Positions 32,747 through 40,748 of a stretch of 64,000 nt of DNA are shown here, in pieces. The position numbers and the translations under genes are program-made. The notes under the pieces are model-generated. The model worked only from the letters and a program-made list of their open reading frames with translations. It searched no databases and was not told the origin of the DNA. This DNA is from JBEDUK01 sp040414485 (lineage in GTDB: Bacteria > Actinomycetota > UBA4738). Location: contig JBEDUK010000096.1 in assembly GCA_040414485.1 (NCBI GenBank), positions 65,841 through 129,840 on the forward strand, written 5' to 3'. The stretch's first letter is position 1; every line of letters starts with the position of its first letter.

Positions 32747-33880
32747 TCAGCCGATGACGGCGACCGTGCGACCGCCGACCCGCCCGTCGTGCATTCGGTC
32801 GAACGCCTCCTGGATGCCGTCCAGGTCCGTCTCCGCGGCGATCGAGTCCGCAAGCGGGAACCGTCCGGTCGCCACCAGTTCGGCGAGGCGCGGGATCTCA
32901 GCCGCCGGATTCCCCGAGCCGTAGTACGACCCCTTGATCCCCTTCTGCGACAGCAGGTCCAGTGCGGGGAGCGCGACATCGACGCCGCGAGGCGCGATGC
33001 CGACCACGACGGCCGTCGCGCCGGGGCGAAGAACGTCCCACGCGTGACGGATCGTGGCGGCCGAACCCACCACCTCGAAGGCATGGTCGACGCCGCCGTC
33101 GGAGAGCAGGAGCACCTCGTGCACGACGTCGCGCGTCGCTGCGTCGACGGCATGCGTGGCGCCGCGCGCGAGCGCCGCCTCCAGCTTCTCCCAACCGCGA
33201 TCTACCGCGATGATCTGCGAAGCGCCCGCGAGCCGCGCGGCGGCGATCACCTGCAGTCCGACGCCACCGCATCCGATCACGCAGACGGTGTCGCCGATCC
33301 GCACGCCGGCGGCGTTGCGCACCGCACCGACGCCCGTGACGACCGCGCATCCAAGGAGCGCGGCCTCCTTCATGGAAAGGGTGGGCGGGATCGCGATGGC
33401 CGACCCGGCGGGCACGACGCACGCTTCCGCGAAGCACGACACGAAGTTGAAATGCAGGAGCGGCTGGCCCGTCGCCGCCCGCCTCAGTCGGGTTCGGCCA
33501 TCCAGCATGGTGCCCTTCCACGCGAACGAGCCCGCCGTCTGGCAGAGGTTCGGCCGTCCGCCCCGGCACATGGGGCAGTCGCCGCATGCCGGCGCGAAGT
33601 TGAAGGCCACGTGGTCGCCCGGCCGCACGTGCCCGACGTCGGAGCCCGCTCGCTCGACGATGCCGGCGCCCTCGTGGCCCAGCACGATCGGTACTCGCTC
33701 GTGGCCAAGGTGTCCCCGCGCCAGGTGCAGGTCCGAATGGCAGACGCCCGCGGCGCACACGCGAACGAGCACCTCCTTCGGTCCCGGGGGATCGAGCAGC
33801 ACGTCCTCGACCGCCAGTGGTGCGCCGATCTCGGGGAGAACCGCGGCCCTCACCCGGATCGAGCCGTCGCCGGGCGTCAT
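32747..33880 (-). CDS. Zinc-dependent medium-chain alcohol dehydrogenase (first copy)
   Basis: 377 aa MDR-superfamily enzyme, NAD(P)-linked oxidation of an alcohol or hemithioacetal. Catalytic zinc ligand in GVCHSDLH, GHEGAGIVE with the His-Glu, and structural-zinc loop CGDCPMCRGGRPNLC. The class III-type Ala/Cys at the zinc site and the Rossmann CVIGCGGVGLQVIAAARLAGA place it with glutathione- or thiol-dependent formaldehyde dehydrogenase relatives. Its start overlaps the enolase-superfamily stop (ATGA). Last gene of the minus-strand catabolic operon. Confidence 0.9.
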   Translation of the reverse strand: MTPGDGSIRVRAAVLPEIGAPLAVEDVLLDPPGPKEVLVRVCAAGVCHSDLHLARGHLGHERVPIVLGHEGAGIVERAGSDVGHVRPGDHVAFNFAPACGDCPMCRGGRPNLCQTAGSFAWKGTMLDGRTRLRRAATGQPLLHFNFVSCFAEACVVPAGSAIAIPPTLSMKEAALLGCAVVTGVGAVRNAAGVRIGDTVCVIGCGGVGLQVIAAARLAGASQIIAVDRGWEKLEAALARGATHAVDAATRDVVHEVLLLSDGGVDHAFEVVGSAATIRHAWDVLRPGATAVVVGIAPRGVDVALPALDLLSQKGIKGSYYGSGNPAAEIPRLAELVATGRFPLADSIAAETDLDGIQEAFDRMHDGRVGGRTVAVIG

Positions 33881-34986
33881 CCGACGCGGTAGGGCTCGAG
33901 CGCCGGCAGGTCCAGCTCGATCCCCAGACCGGGACCGTCAGGTATCTTTACCATTCCGTCGGCGCCGATCTCCACGGGGGACGGGAGCAGCCAGTCGCGG
34001 CGTTCGGCCGACCACGCGGGCGGGTCGAACGGCACCTCGACGAACGGCACCGATGAGACGGCCATGGCCAGGTGCACGTTCGCCAGCAGACCCAGCCCGT
34101 TGGTCCAGGTGTGCGGCGAAAATCCGCGCCCGCACAGATCGGCCAGGGCCGCGACGCGGCGGCAGCCGCCGAAGCCGCCGGAGAGCACGGCGTCCGGCTG
34201 GATGACGTCGACGCCTCCGCGAAGGATCAGCTCGCGCGCCTCGTGCAGGTCCCGAACCATCTCGCCGGCCGCGATCCGAAGCGACGTCCGGGATCGGAGC
34301 AGCGCGTAACCATCCACGTCCACGGTCGGCAGCGGCTCCTCCAGCCAGTAGACATCCAGCGGCTCGAGCGCGCGGGCGCACTGCGTGGCGGCCGCGACGT
34401 CCCACGGCACGCCCCGGTCCCCCGCCATTCGCCAGCCGTGGTTCGCGTCGACGAACAGATCCATGGTGGAACCCACTGCATCCCGGACGCGTTCGACCAC
34501 CTCGACATCCCGGCGCCAGTCGGGATCGTGAAAACGGACCTTCACGGCCCGGATGCCACGCTCGCGCATGGCGAGCGTCCGGCGCACCCGTTCGTCGGGA
34601 TCGACCCGTTCGCCGGTGGACGCGTACGCGGTCAATTCGGGCGAACGGCCCCCGAGCAGCTTCCAGAGGGGAATGTTCAGCGCTCGGCCGATCAGGTCCC
34701 ACACCGCGACCTCGGCCGCCCACGGACGGCCGCCGTGGAAGTCCACGGTCTCGCAGATGCGGCGGACCACCTCGGTTCGGAGCGGATCCACCCCCTTCAG
34801 CAGGCGCTCCAGTGCCTCGGCGTCCGGCAACGGCGCGCCGGAGGCGTATCCGCTGAGGCCGTCGTCCGAGTGGACGATCGTGACGGTCTCCTCGATCCGG
34901 TCGCGCGGCAGCGGATCCCATGCCGCGACGAACGGCGGATCGAGCGGGACGACGTACCTCCGGGTCTCGATCCGTTCGATGCGCAT
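33877..34986 (-). CDS. Enolase-superfamily protein, mandelate racemase/muconate lactonizing type
   Basis: 369 aa. Capping domain (RIERIETRRYVVPLDPPF) and barrel with VKVRFHDP (Lys), VDANHGW (metal Asp), WLEEPL (metal Glu), AGEMVRD (metal Glu), QPDAVLSGG (Asp) and SPHTWTN (His). The Asp-His dyad and DANxGW pattern put it in the mandelate racemase subgroup, which usually dehydrates sugar acids or racemises 2-hydroxy acids. Substrate unknown. It starts 32 bp after fae and overlaps the dehydrogenase gene. Confidence 0.88.
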   Translation of the reverse strand: MRIERIETRRYVVPLDPPFVAAWDPLPRDRIEETVTIVHSDDGLSGYASGAPLPDAEALERLLKGVDPLRTEVVRRICETVDFHGGRPWAAEVAVWDLIGRALNIPLWKLLGGRSPELTAYASTGERVDPDERVRRTLAMRERGIRAVKVRFHDPDWRRDVEVVERVRDAVGSTMDLFVDANHGWRMAGDRGVPWDVAAATQCARALEPLDVYWLEEPLPTVDVDGYALLRSRTSLRIAAGEMVRDLHEARELILRGGVDVIQPDAVLSGGFGGCRRVAALADLCGRGFSPHTWTNGLGLLANVHLAMAVSSVPFVEVPFDPPAWSAERRDWLLPSPVEIGADGMVKIPDGPGLGIELDLPALEPYRVG

Positions 34987-35018
34987 GACGGCTCCGTGCC
35001 TCGTCCTTCCGCTCCCGG

Positions 35019-35546
35019 TCAGTCGCCGGTGTAGTAGGCGTTCGCGGCCGCGTCGCGCGAGACCACGAGGACGTCGACATCGGCACGGTCGTGGGACCGG
35101 ACTGCGTCCTCGACGGCGGCTCGCGTCGCTGCCCGGTTGGCGCGCTTGACCGCGGTCTCGTCGTGCGCTTCGGGGTCCACCCAGACGGCGATCAGCACGA
35201 CGATCTCGTCCACCTGCTCGGCGTCCAAGATGTCGTCGGCGACGGCGTCCAGCATGCCCTGCGCGATCCCGATCTGCGCGGCGCCCCACGTGATCCGGTC
35301 CAGGGTTTCGTTCGAACCCACCGGCGACTTGTTGACCACGATCGTCACCGGCCGAACCAGAGAGCCGGGCGACAGGCATGCCAGGAAGGGAAGGATGCCC
35401 GGACGAGGGGACGCCAGCGCGCCGACGGCGGCCGCCGCGGTCGCCGAGCCCCGGCGGGCGAGCACGACGTTGATGTGCGAGCCGTTCGGGACGTCGCCGG
35501 ACCAGGCCTCGCCGATGCGGCCGTCGAGGTCGTCGAGCGGGATCAC
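35019..35546 (-). CDS. fae: Formaldehyde-activating enzyme (Fae) family protein
   Basis: 175 aa. Family blocks: GRIGEAWSG, GSHINVVLARRG with the candidate catalytic His24, LASPRPGILPFLACL, VTIVVNKSPVG, the WGAAQIGIAQGMLDAVADDI helix, and a VWVDPEAHDETAVKRANRAAT tail. Fae condenses formaldehyde with tetrahydromethanopterin. Start GTG 35546 overlaps the upstream alcohol dehydrogenase stop (GTGA), so the two are co-translated; an open frame upstream is shadow. No mtdB, mch or hps is visible here, so the C1 carrier is unproven and a Fae paralogue with another aldehyde is possible. Confidence 0.9.
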   Translation of the reverse strand: MIPLDDLDGRIGEAWSGDVPNGSHINVVLARRGSATAAAAVGALASPRPGILPFLACLSPGSLVRPVTIVVNKSPVGSNETLDRITWGAAQIGIAQGMLDAVADDILDAEQVDEIVVLIAVWVDPEAHDETAVKRANRAATRAAVEDAVRSHDRADVDVLVVSRDAAANAYYTGD

Positions 35547-36673
35547 GCGGCGGCGCCCTCGCCGCCGTCCAGGTGCAGCACCGCCCGCACGGCTTGGCCG
35601 TTTCGGACCAGGTCCATCCCCTGCGGCGCCTGTTCGAGCGTCATCCGGTGCGAGATCAGGCGATCCAGCGGCAGGCGGCCGTCGGCGTGCAGGCGCAGGA
35701 TCGCGGCGAAGTCGCGTTCGGGCCGGACGGACCCGTAGGCCGAACCCATGATCCGGCGCTCCATGCGCGGGATCGACAGCGCCGGCAGCGGGATCACCGC
35801 GTCGGGCCGCGAGATCCCGATGAGGACCGCGGCGCCGCGCCGGCGGGTCGAGAGGAACGCGGCGAGCATCGCCTCCGGCCGGCCGGTCGCCTCGAACGCG
35901 TAGTCCACGCCGCCGCCGGTGGCGTCGCGGATCGCGCCGGCCGTGTCCTCCGGGGTCTCGCGCCAGCCGATGGCCTCGGTGGCGCCGAGGTCCTTGGCGA
36001 ACGCGAGCTTCGACTCGCTGACGTCCACGGCGACGACCGGCGCCGCGCCGACCGATTGCGCGCCCAGCAACGCCGCCAGCCCGACGCCGCCGCAGCCGAA
36101 CACCGCGACGCGATCGCTGGGACGGACGCCGGCGGTGCGCCATACAGCACCGACCCCCGTGGACACGGCGCACCCGACCAGGGCGGCCACGTCGAACGGG
36201 GCGTCGGACGGGATGGCCACCACGCAGCGTTCGGGGACCACCGCGGCCTCCGCGAAGGCCGACAGGAACGAGTAGTGATAGACGGGCTCGCCGTCCAAAG
36301 ACAGGCGCGGCGTGCCGTCCAGCAGGCCCCCGTGGCCCATCGCCGTCCAGGCCTCACGGCACAGGTGCGACAGGTCGCGGAGGCATTCCTCACACCGGCC
36401 GCAGGAGGGCATCCACGACAGCGCCACGTGATCGCCCGGCCGGACGGTCCGAACCCCCTCGCCGACCAGTTCGACCACGCCGGCGCCCTCGTGGCCCAGC
36501 ACGGTCGGGCAGCGGGTCTCCGCCGTGCCGTCGACGGCGTTCAGATCCGAATGGCAGACGCCGGCCGCGCGGAGCCGAACCAGCACCTCACCCGCGCGGG
36601 GCTCTTCGAGATCGATCTCCTTCACGACGACGTCCGCACCGGTCGCCGGCAGGACGGCGGCCCGGACCTTCAC
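35543..36673 (-). CDS. Zinc-dependent medium-chain alcohol dehydrogenase (second copy)
   Basis: 376 aa MDR enzyme related to the copy at 32747. GVCHSDLNAVDG catalytic-zinc Cys, GHEGAGVVE, structural-zinc loop CGRCEECLRDLSHLC, Rossmann AVFGCGGVGLAALLGAQSVGA and nucleotide-selecting AVDVSESKLAF (Asp, so NAD). C-terminal YGSVRPERDF loop as in class III-like enzymes. Start ATG 36673 overlaps the ABC ATPase stop (ATGA) and stop overlaps fae (GTGA). Likely makes or removes the aldehyde handled by Fae. Confidence 0.9.
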   Translation of the reverse strand: MKVRAAVLPATGADVVVKEIDLEEPRAGEVLVRLRAAGVCHSDLNAVDGTAETRCPTVLGHEGAGVVELVGEGVRTVRPGDHVALSWMPSCGRCEECLRDLSHLCREAWTAMGHGGLLDGTPRLSLDGEPVYHYSFLSAFAEAAVVPERCVVAIPSDAPFDVAALVGCAVSTGVGAVWRTAGVRPSDRVAVFGCGGVGLAALLGAQSVGAAPVVAVDVSESKLAFAKDLGATEAIGWRETPEDTAGAIRDATGGGVDYAFEATGRPEAMLAAFLSTRRRGAAVLIGISRPDAVIPLPALSIPRMERRIMGSAYGSVRPERDFAAILRLHADGRLPLDRLISHRMTLEQAPQGMDLVRNGQAVRAVLHLDGGEGAAA

Positions 36674-38817
36674 GACGGCTCACCGCTTCCGTTCGCATCG
36701 CCCGATCCCGTTGGAGGCGTCTCCTTCGACTGCATGGCTCGCAGCTCCTCGATCGGGATGTGGCAGCGCATGAGGTGACCGGGTTCGGCCTCCGCCAGCG
36801 GCGGCTCCTGGTTCACGCAGATCTCGCCGAGGAATCGCGGGCATCTGGTGTGGAACACGCAACCGGACGGCGGCGAGGCGGCGCTCGGAACCTCGCCCTC
36901 CAGGCGGATGCGCGGCCCGCGTTCGCCCTCCAGGATCGGCGCGGCTGAGAGCAGCGCCTCCGTGTACGGGTGGTGCGGCCCGCCGAAGACCACGTCGGCG
37001 TCGCCCACCTCCATCACGCGGCCCAGATACAGCACCGCGATCCGATCGGAGATGTAGCGAACGACGCCCAGATCGTGGGAGATGAACAGGTAGGCGACCT
37101 TCTCCTCGCGTTGGAGGCTGACCAGGAGGTTCAGGATCGCGGCCTGGACCGATACGTCGAGGGCCGAGGTGGGTTCGTCGCACAGCACCAGGCGCGGGTC
37201 GCCGGCGAACGCCCGCGCGATCGCCACGCGCTGCTTCAGGCCGCCGGACAGCTGTGCCGGGCGCGCGTCGAGGGCCGGGCGGTCGAGCCGAACGGAACGG
37301 GTCAGCGTGTAGATGCGCTCCTGGCGCTGCTCGCCGCGCATGCCGACGAGCTTCGTCAGCGCCCGCCCGACGATCCGCCGGACGGTGTGGCGCCGGTTGA
37401 GCGACGAATCCGGGCTCTGGAAGACGATCTGCAGCGCCCGGATCTGCTCCGGTGTCCGTTGGGCGATCTTCATCGGCAGCGGATGGCCCTCGAACTCGAC
37501 GACCGAACCGCCGTCCGGGGTGGTGATGCCGAGGAGCGTGCGGGCGAGGGTCGTCTTGCCGCTTCCGGACTCGCCCACCAGGCCGAGCGTCTCCCCCGGC
37601 CTGATCACGATCGAGATGTCGGCCAGCGCCCGGATCTCGTGGCCCTCCTGGCGGAAGGTCTTGTTCACGGACTCCAGGCGGATCAGCGGCTCCTCGTCCG
37701 CGCCGGCCGGCGCGCCTTCATTCGATCCGGCGGTCCCGGCCCCGGTCCCCGTGCCCGCGGCCGGGGGCTCCGCCCGCGGCAGGTCCTGAGCACGGTCGTG
37801 GAAGTGGCAGCGCGCCCGATGGTCCTCGCCCACGTCGAACAGGTCGGGCTCCGTCGTTCGGCAGATGTCCTGGACCAGGCCGCACCGGTCGGCGAACACG
37901 CATGCCGCGATGGCCGCGCCCACCGCGGGCGGGAACCCGGGGATCGTGTCCAACGGTCCGTCGGCCTTTCGCGAGCCCCACTTCGGGATGCATCGGAGCA
38001 ACCCGACGGTGTACGGATGGCGCGGGTTTCGGAACAGTTCGTCCGTGGGCGACTCCTCGACCATGCGTCCCGCGTACAGGACCCCCACCCGGTCGCAGAC
38101 GCGCGCGACGACGCCCAGGTTGTGCGAGATGAACAGCACGCTCGTTCGGAACTCGCGCCGGAGTGAGGACACCAGGTCCAGCACCTCGGCCTCGACCGTC
38201 GCGTCGAGGCCCGTGGTGGGCTCGTCCATGATCAGCAGCGTCGGGTCCTTCGCCAGCGCCATGGCGATCACCACGCGCTGCTGCATCCCGCCGGAGAGCT
38301 GGTGCGGGTAGCGCTGCATGACGCGGTCTGGATCGGAGATCTGGACCTTGGCCAGCATCTCCCTCGCGCGGCGCTCGGACTCGGCGCGGTCGACGCCCAG
38401 GATCTGGAACGCTTCGGACACCTGATCGCCCACCCGGATCGAGGGGTTCAGCGACGAGCCGGGGTTCTGGTAGACCATCGACAGAGCGGTCTGCCGGAGC
38501 GTGCGCAGCTCGCTCTCCCGCATCGCGAGGAGGTCGCGGCCCGCGAGCCGGATCGAACCGCCGACGATCCTGGCGTTGCGGGCCAGATAGCGCATGACGG
38601 CGAACGCGACCGTGGACTTGCCGCAGCCGGACTCGCCCACGAGACCGTACGACTCGCCCTCGTCGATACGGATGCTGACGCCGCGGATGGCCTCACGTTG
38701 AATGCCTCGCACCTCGAAGTTCAGGCGAAGGTCGTCGATCACGAGCGCCGGCGGGCCTGCGGTCGCCGTTGCGCCGGCGCCGGACGCGCCGGTGGTCGGG
38801 CGCTCAGCCGCGCTCAT
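36670..38817 (-). CDS. Fused double ATP-binding subunit of an oligopeptide-type ABC transporter (DppD-DppF fusion)
   Basis: 715 aa with two complete ABC cassettes. First: GESGCGKST, LSGGMQQRVVIAMALA and LIMDEPTTGLD, followed by the oligo_HPY Cys-rich tail (CVFADRC). Second: GESGSGKTT, LSGGLKQRVAIARAFA and LCDEPTSALD, with tail CVFHTRCPRF. It powers peptide/opine/nickel-class import with the two permeases upstream. Start ATG 38817 overlaps the permease stop (ATGA); the longer open frame is shadow. Fusion of D and F halves is known, as in GsiA. Confidence 0.93.
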   Translation of the reverse strand: MSAAERPTTGASGAGATATAGPPALVIDDLRLNFEVRGIQREAIRGVSIRIDEGESYGLVGESGCGKSTVAFAVMRYLARNARIVGGSIRLAGRDLLAMRESELRTLRQTALSMVYQNPGSSLNPSIRVGDQVSEAFQILGVDRAESERRAREMLAKVQISDPDRVMQRYPHQLSGGMQQRVVIAMALAKDPTLLIMDEPTTGLDATVEAEVLDLVSSLRREFRTSVLFISHNLGVVARVCDRVGVLYAGRMVEESPTDELFRNPRHPYTVGLLRCIPKWGSRKADGPLDTIPGFPPAVGAAIAACVFADRCGLVQDICRTTEPDLFDVGEDHRARCHFHDRAQDLPRAEPPAAGTGTGAGTAGSNEGAPAGADEEPLIRLESVNKTFRQEGHEIRALADISIVIRPGETLGLVGESGSGKTTLARTLLGITTPDGGSVVEFEGHPLPMKIAQRTPEQIRALQIVFQSPDSSLNRRHTVRRIVGRALTKLVGMRGEQRQERIYTLTRSVRLDRPALDARPAQLSGGLKQRVAIARAFAGDPRLVLCDEPTSALDVSVQAAILNLLVSLQREEKVAYLFISHDLGVVRYISDRIAVLYLGRVMEVGDADVVFGGPHHPYTEALLSAAPILEGERGPRIRLEGEVPSAASPPSGCVFHTRCPRFLGEICVNQEPPLAEAEPGHLMRCHIPIEELRAMQSKETPPTGSGDANGSGEPS

Positions 38818-39758
38818 CGTTCGAACACCCGAGCCAGGCCGTCCGAGACCAGGTTCACCGCCACCACCAGTGAGGCGATGGCGAGCGCCGGGAACAGCGT
38901 CGGCCACCAGATATGCCCGGAGAGGTAGATGTACTGGGAGGCGATCTGGAGCCCCCAGTCCGGCGCCGGGGGTTGGATGCCGAATCCCAGGAACGTCAGG
39001 GTCACGATCGCGAAGATCGCGTAGCCGACGCGGACGGTGAACTCGACGAGGATCGGCCCGCTCACGTTCGGCAGGATCTCGACGAACATCACGTACGACC
39101 GTCGCTCGTGGCGAAGCTCGGCCGCGGCGACGTACTCCTGCTCCCGTTCGGGCAGGACCGCCGCGCGGACCGTGCGGGCGATGATCGGCGTGAACACGAA
39201 GCCGATGACCAGGATGACGGTGACAGACGAGGGCCCGAGCGCGACGAGCGCCAGGACTCCGAGGATGACGACGGGGATCGCCAGGAAGGCATCCAGGATC
39301 CGGCTCACGACCTCGTCGAGCCAGCCTCCGACATAGCCGGTCGCCAGGCCGATGGCGGTGCCGGCGACTGTCCCGAGTGCGGTGGCGAGCAGCGCGACGA
39401 CCAGGATGCCGCGGGAGCCCACGATGACTCGCGACAGCACGTCTCGGCCGAGGTCGTCCGTGCCGAACCAGTGCTGTGACGACGGCGGCTCCAGCTTGTG
39501 CAGGATGCTGCCCGGCTCGCCCAGGTAGTTGTACGGGGCGATCTGCTTGCCGAAGATCGCGCAGAAGATCCAGAACAGCACCACGAGCGTGCCGATGATG
39601 AATGTCGGCGACCGGAGCAGGAGCCGGAACCGCTCGCGGCGGGCCGTCGAGCGGCTGCCATCGCCCGAGTCGTGCTGGCCCTCGACTCCGAAGGCCTGAA
39701 GGACCGGATCGACCCCGGCCTCGGTGCCGACGTCCTCGGGTCGCGGTCTGCTGATCAT
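38814..39758 (-). CDS. ABC transporter permease, DppC/OppC type
   Basis: 314 aa. About six membrane segments with the BPD_transp_1 domain; N-terminal OppC domain (LRSPTFIIGTLVVLFWIFCAIFG) and HWFGTDDLGRDVLSRVIVGSR, the standard OppC loop. EAA-like loop RERQ region: LPEREQEYVAAAE and LRHERRSYVMFVEILPN. A 45-residue hydrophilic extension precedes the first helix. Start overlaps the DppB stop and stop overlaps the ATPase start. Confidence 0.93.
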   Translation of the reverse strand: MISRPRPEDVGTEAGVDPVLQAFGVEGQHDSGDGSRSTARRERFRLLLRSPTFIIGTLVVLFWIFCAIFGKQIAPYNYLGEPGSILHKLEPPSSQHWFGTDDLGRDVLSRVIVGSRGILVVALLATALGTVAGTAIGLATGYVGGWLDEVVSRILDAFLAIPVVILGVLALVALGPSSVTVILVIGFVFTPIIARTVRAAVLPEREQEYVAAAELRHERRSYVMFVEILPNVSGPILVEFTVRVGYAIFAIVTLTFLGFGIQPPAPDWGLQIASQYIYLSGHIWWPTLFPALAIASLVVAVNLVSDGLARVFER

Positions 39759-40708
39759 TCGGCCGTCCCGTACCGGATCCGGGGATTCAGGAGCGAGTAG
39801 ATGACGTCGGCGATGACGGTCGCGATCAGATAGACGACGCCGACCACCAGGACGCATGCCTCCAGGACCGGGAGGTCCTTCTTCTGCGCCGAGATGAACA
39901 GCAGGTGCCCGATGCCCTGGTAGTTGAACAGCACCTCGATGGCCACGAGCCCACCGATGAGGTATCCGGTCTGGGTGGCCACGACCGCGATGGTAGGAAG
40001 CAGGGCGTTGCGCAGGACGTGACGCCGGACCACCGTTCTCTGGGGGAGGCCCTTCAGGGTCGCCGTGCGCGTGTAGTCCGCGTCGAGGGCCTCGATCATG
40101 CCGGCCCGAGTGATCCGGGCGATGTAGCCGAACAGCACGAAGACGAGCGCGATGGCTGGGAGCAGGAGATAGTGCAACTGCGTGAGCAGGCTGCTGCCGG
40201 GTGGCGCCTGTGCCGTGACGGGGAACCAGTTCAGATTCACCGCGAAGATCACGATCAGCACGATCCCCGTCACGAATTCCGGAACGGCGACGGATGAGAG
40301 GCCCGTGATGGTGATCGCGCGGTCGGTGAAACGGTCCCTGTTGAGCGCGGAGACGATGCCGCCGAGGATCCCCAGCGGGACGACGATGACGAACGCCACC
40401 AACGCGAGCTTCAGCGAGTTGAGGAGCGCCGGGAACAGCAGTGAGGACACCGACTGCTGGAATGCGAGCGACGTGCCCAGATCTCCCCTGAACACGCCAC
40501 TCACCCACGTCCAGTACTGAACGATCAGCGGCTTGTCGGCGCCCAGTTGCTTGTCGAGCTCGGCCACGGCGCGGGCGTCCGCGAACGGACCGAGGATCAC
40601 GCGACCCACGTCGCCGGGAAGCACATGCGTGCCGAAGAACACGATGAGCGACAGCAGGATCAGCGTGAGGATCGCGAGCCCGAGGCGGCGGAGGAGGAAG
40701 CGCCCCAT
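39755..40708 (-). CDS. ABC transporter permease, DppB/OppB type
   Basis: 317 aa with six membrane helices. N-terminal MGRFLLRRLGLAILTLILLSLIVFFG and HVLPGD are the OppB signature; the EAA loop is ARITRAGMIEALDADYTRTATLKGLPQRTVVRRH. Pairs with the DppC-type gene, which it overlaps by four bases. The solute-binding protein gene lies 40 bp upstream. Confidence 0.94.
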   Translation of the reverse strand: MGRFLLRRLGLAILTLILLSLIVFFGTHVLPGDVGRVILGPFADARAVAELDKQLGADKPLIVQYWTWVSGVFRGDLGTSLAFQQSVSSLLFPALLNSLKLALVAFVIVVPLGILGGIVSALNRDRFTDRAITITGLSSVAVPEFVTGIVLIVIFAVNLNWFPVTAQAPPGSSLLTQLHYLLLPAIALVFVLFGYIARITRAGMIEALDADYTRTATLKGLPQRTVVRRHVLRNALLPTIAVVATQTGYLIGGLVAIEVLFNYQGIGHLLFISAQKKDLPVLEACVLVVGVVYLIATVIADVIYSLLNPRIRYGTAE

Positions 40709-40748
40709 CGCTTCCTCCTCCGGGCCTTCGCTTCCGCTCGGCGCTCGA

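Noticed and set aside
36670..38817. Double ABC cassette considered as a possible assembly join of two genes.
   Set aside because: Both cassettes, their oligo_HPY tails and the linker are in one clean frame, as in GsiA-type fusions.
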